64,000 nt of DNA from Shewanella sp. ANA-3 (GTDB lineage: Bacteria; Pseudomonadota; Gammaproteobacteria; Enterobacterales; Shewanellaceae): the NCBI RefSeq assembly GCF_000203935.1, contig NC_008577.1, positions 3,720,001-3,784,000 on the forward strand, written 5' to 3'. The notes beneath the pieces were generated by a model, which was not told the origin of the DNA, did no database searches, and was given only the letters and a program-made list of their open reading frames with translations. Positions within the stretch are counted from its first letter, which is position 1. Each line of letters begins with the position of its first letter. Shown one piece after another: positions 62,596 through 64,000 of the stretch. The position numbers and the translations under genes were made by a program.

Positions 62596-64000
62596 ATGGA
62601 CCCACACGTGTCACACTCTGCTCATTTGTTTTCATTAAGAATTGCCCACGCCCTTAGCGAGGCGTGCGTAAAAGATAAGTATTCGGTTAAACGTTTTGGA
62701 CAAGATCTGCTGGCGGGACTGACCGTCGGGATTATTGCCATTCCGTTGGCGATGGCACTGGCCATTGCCAGCGGTGTCGCCCCACAATATGGCCTATACA
62801 CCGCCATTGTCGGTGGTTTTATCATAGCGATGACGGGCGGCTCCCGTTATAGCGTCTCAGGACCAACGGCCGCCTTCGTCGTATTACTCTATCCCATCGC
62901 CCAGCAATTTGGTTTGGCAGGGCTGCTCATTGCGACTGTGATGTCAGGCATGATGTTAGTCGCCATGGCGATGTTAAGGCTCGGCAGATTGATCCTCTAC
63001 ATCCCAGAATCCGTCACCTTAGGTTTTACCGCAGGGATTGGGGTAGTGATTGCAACTTTGCAGCTAAAAGACTTCTTTGGCCTGCATATAGAGCACATGC
63101 CGGAGCAATATTTTTCCAAAATCATGGCCTTAGGCCAGGCATTACCCAGCCTTCACTTGCCGAGCTTGTTAGTCGCCGCGGCCACCTTAGCCACTATGCT
63201 ACTCTGGCCTAAATTGAAGCTCCCAGTACCAGCCCATCTGCCCGCAATCGCCTTAGGCAGTATTCTTGCCCTAGTGTTAAATGCCATGGGCGCCGATATT
63301 GAAACCATAGGAACACGCTTTCATTATCAATTAAGCGACGGCAGTGTCGGCACAGGTATTCCCGCTGTACTCCCCCACTTTGAATGGCCTTGGTTACAAA
63401 CGGGCGCAAACGGTCAAACCTTTGAATTTAATCTGGCGACCTTTCAAGCCTTACTGCCCGCCGCCTTTGCGATTGCCATGTTAGGTGCGATTGAATCGCT
63501 GCTGTGTGCCGTAGTGCTCGATGGCATGACAGGAAAACGCCACAGCGCGAATAGTGAGCTCCTCGGCCAAGGTATAGGTAACATCATTACCCCATTTTTT
63601 GGCGGTATCCCAGCAACGGCGGCCATTGCGCGCAGCGCGGCAAACGTTAAGGCGGGAGCCCAGAGCCCAATAGCATCGATGATCCACGCCATAGTGGTCT
63701 TGGTGGGTTTAGTCGCGCTCGCGGGAGTATTAGCCTACTTACCCATGTCAGCCATGGCCGCATTATTATTGGTGGTGGCTTGGAATATGAGTGAAGCCCC
63801 CAAAGCGGTGCATTTACTGAAAACGGCCCCCACCAGCGATATCTTAGTATTTTTAACTTGTTTTTCACTCACAGTCATTTTCGACATGGTGATCGCCATC
63901 AGTGTAGGGATTATCTTAGCCGCCCTACTGTTTATGAAAGAAATTGCTGAGATGACCAAGCTTTATGATATCAGCAGCAATAAGCGCTATGTCGATCACC
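62596..64000 (+). CDS. SulP family transporter, DauA-like (truncated by the window edge)
   Basis: The first 468 residues of a SulP anion transporter, open at position 64000. It begins at ATG 62596 with a cytoplasmic segment (about 1-32), then [28 protein letters not shown] (conserved in parts), then [19 protein letters not shown], and further spans to about residue 460. DauA-type SulP proteins carry dicarboxylates such as succinate; others carry sulfate or bicarbonate. The STAS domain expected at the C-terminus lies beyond the edge. It is divergent from the VWA gene. Confidence 0.88.
   Translation, partial: MDPHVSHSAHLFSLRIAHALSEACVKDKYSVKRFGQDLLAGLTVGIIAIPLAMALAIASGVAPQYGLYTAIVGGFIIAMTGGSRYSVSGPTAAFVVLLYPIAQQFGLAGLLIATVMSGMMLVAMAMLRLGRLILYIPESVTLGFTAGIGVVIATLQLKDFFGLHIEHMPEQYFSKIMALGQALPSLHLPSLLVAAATLATMLLWPKLKLPVPAHLPAIALGSILALVLNAMGADIETIGTRFHYQLSDGSVGTGIPAVLPHFEWPWLQTGANGQTFEFNLATFQALLPAAFAIAMLGAIESLLCAVVLDGMTGKRHSANSELLGQGIGNIITPFFGGIPATAAIARSAANVKAGAQSPIASMIHAIVVLVGLVALAGVLAYLPMSAMAALLLVVAWNMSEAPKAVHLLKTAPTSDILVFLTCFSLTVIFDMVIAISVGIILAALLFMKEIAEMTKLYDISSNKRYVDH

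Noticed and set aside
63209-63959. Minus-strand frames at the right end
   Set aside because: They are shadows of the open plus-strand SulP gene that starts at 62596 and has no stop before the edge.

Overview
The window is chromosomal DNA of a marine or freshwater gammaproteobacterium, almost certainly a Shewanella. The evidence is the Shewanella-type N-acetylglucosamine (GlcNAc) pathway (NagP permease, NagK kinase, NagB-II deaminase, NagX, LacI-type NagR), a TapY2-type gene after pilE, a DUF3545 gene beside pgi, and the block ribF-ileS-lspA-slpA-ispH. I see no insertion sequence, prophage, CRISPR array, rRNA or tRNA.

Layout. 1-8.6 kb: amine and amino-acid catabolism (PuuB- and PuuC-like enzymes, an omega-amino-acid transaminase, a CoA-acylating semialdehyde dehydrogenase, a cupin), interrupted by a DUF2937 gene, a sulfurtransferase and an RlpA-like lipoprotein. 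8.8-9.5 kb: a porin-like outer-membrane protein. 9.6-29 kb: a large chitin/GlcNAc regulon. It holds nagP, nagK-nagB-nagA-nagX, a binding protein-chemoreceptor-hexosaminidase operon, a TauE/SafE permease, a TonB-dependent receptor followed by a flavin-dependent halogenase and an oxygenase-like gene, and nagR. Six copies of one operator with the invariant core GACAACGCTGTC sit before every one of its promoters. 29-31 kb: ndh and glnB. 31-38.6 kb: type IV pilus minor-pilin genes (two fimT/gspH genes facing pilV-pilW-pilX-pilY1-pilE-tapY2). 38.8-46.6 kb: ispH-slpA-lspA-ileS-ribF, murJ and rpsT. 46.7-51 kb: an ArsR/HlyU regulator, an M28 peptidase, yaaA and an alanine/glycine symporter. 51.4-58 kb: phosphoketolase, an OmpA-family protein, tal-pgi. 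58-64 kb: DUF3545, a hemerythrin-like protein, a von Willebrand lipoprotein-ECF sigma-anti-sigma operon, and a SulP transporter cut by the right edge.

How the parts work together. Chitin oligomers would enter through the TonB receptor, be cut to GlcNAc by the GH20 lipoprotein, cross the inner membrane through NagP, and become fructose-6-phosphate through NagK, NagA and NagB-II. The binding protein and chemoreceptor would steer cells to the substrate. Phosphoketolase and tal-pgi handle the resulting sugar phosphates, and both carry a HexR-like palindrome upstream.

The most interesting material is in the GlcNAc regulon: a complete-looking flavin halogenase and a putative 2-oxoglutarate oxygenase downstream of the receptor, an unexplained TauE/SafE permease with its own operator, a strong intrinsic terminator inside the untranslated leader of the chemotaxis/hexosaminidase operon, and two further terminators between genes of the same direction. 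All functions are read from sequence and family memory; no database search was run.
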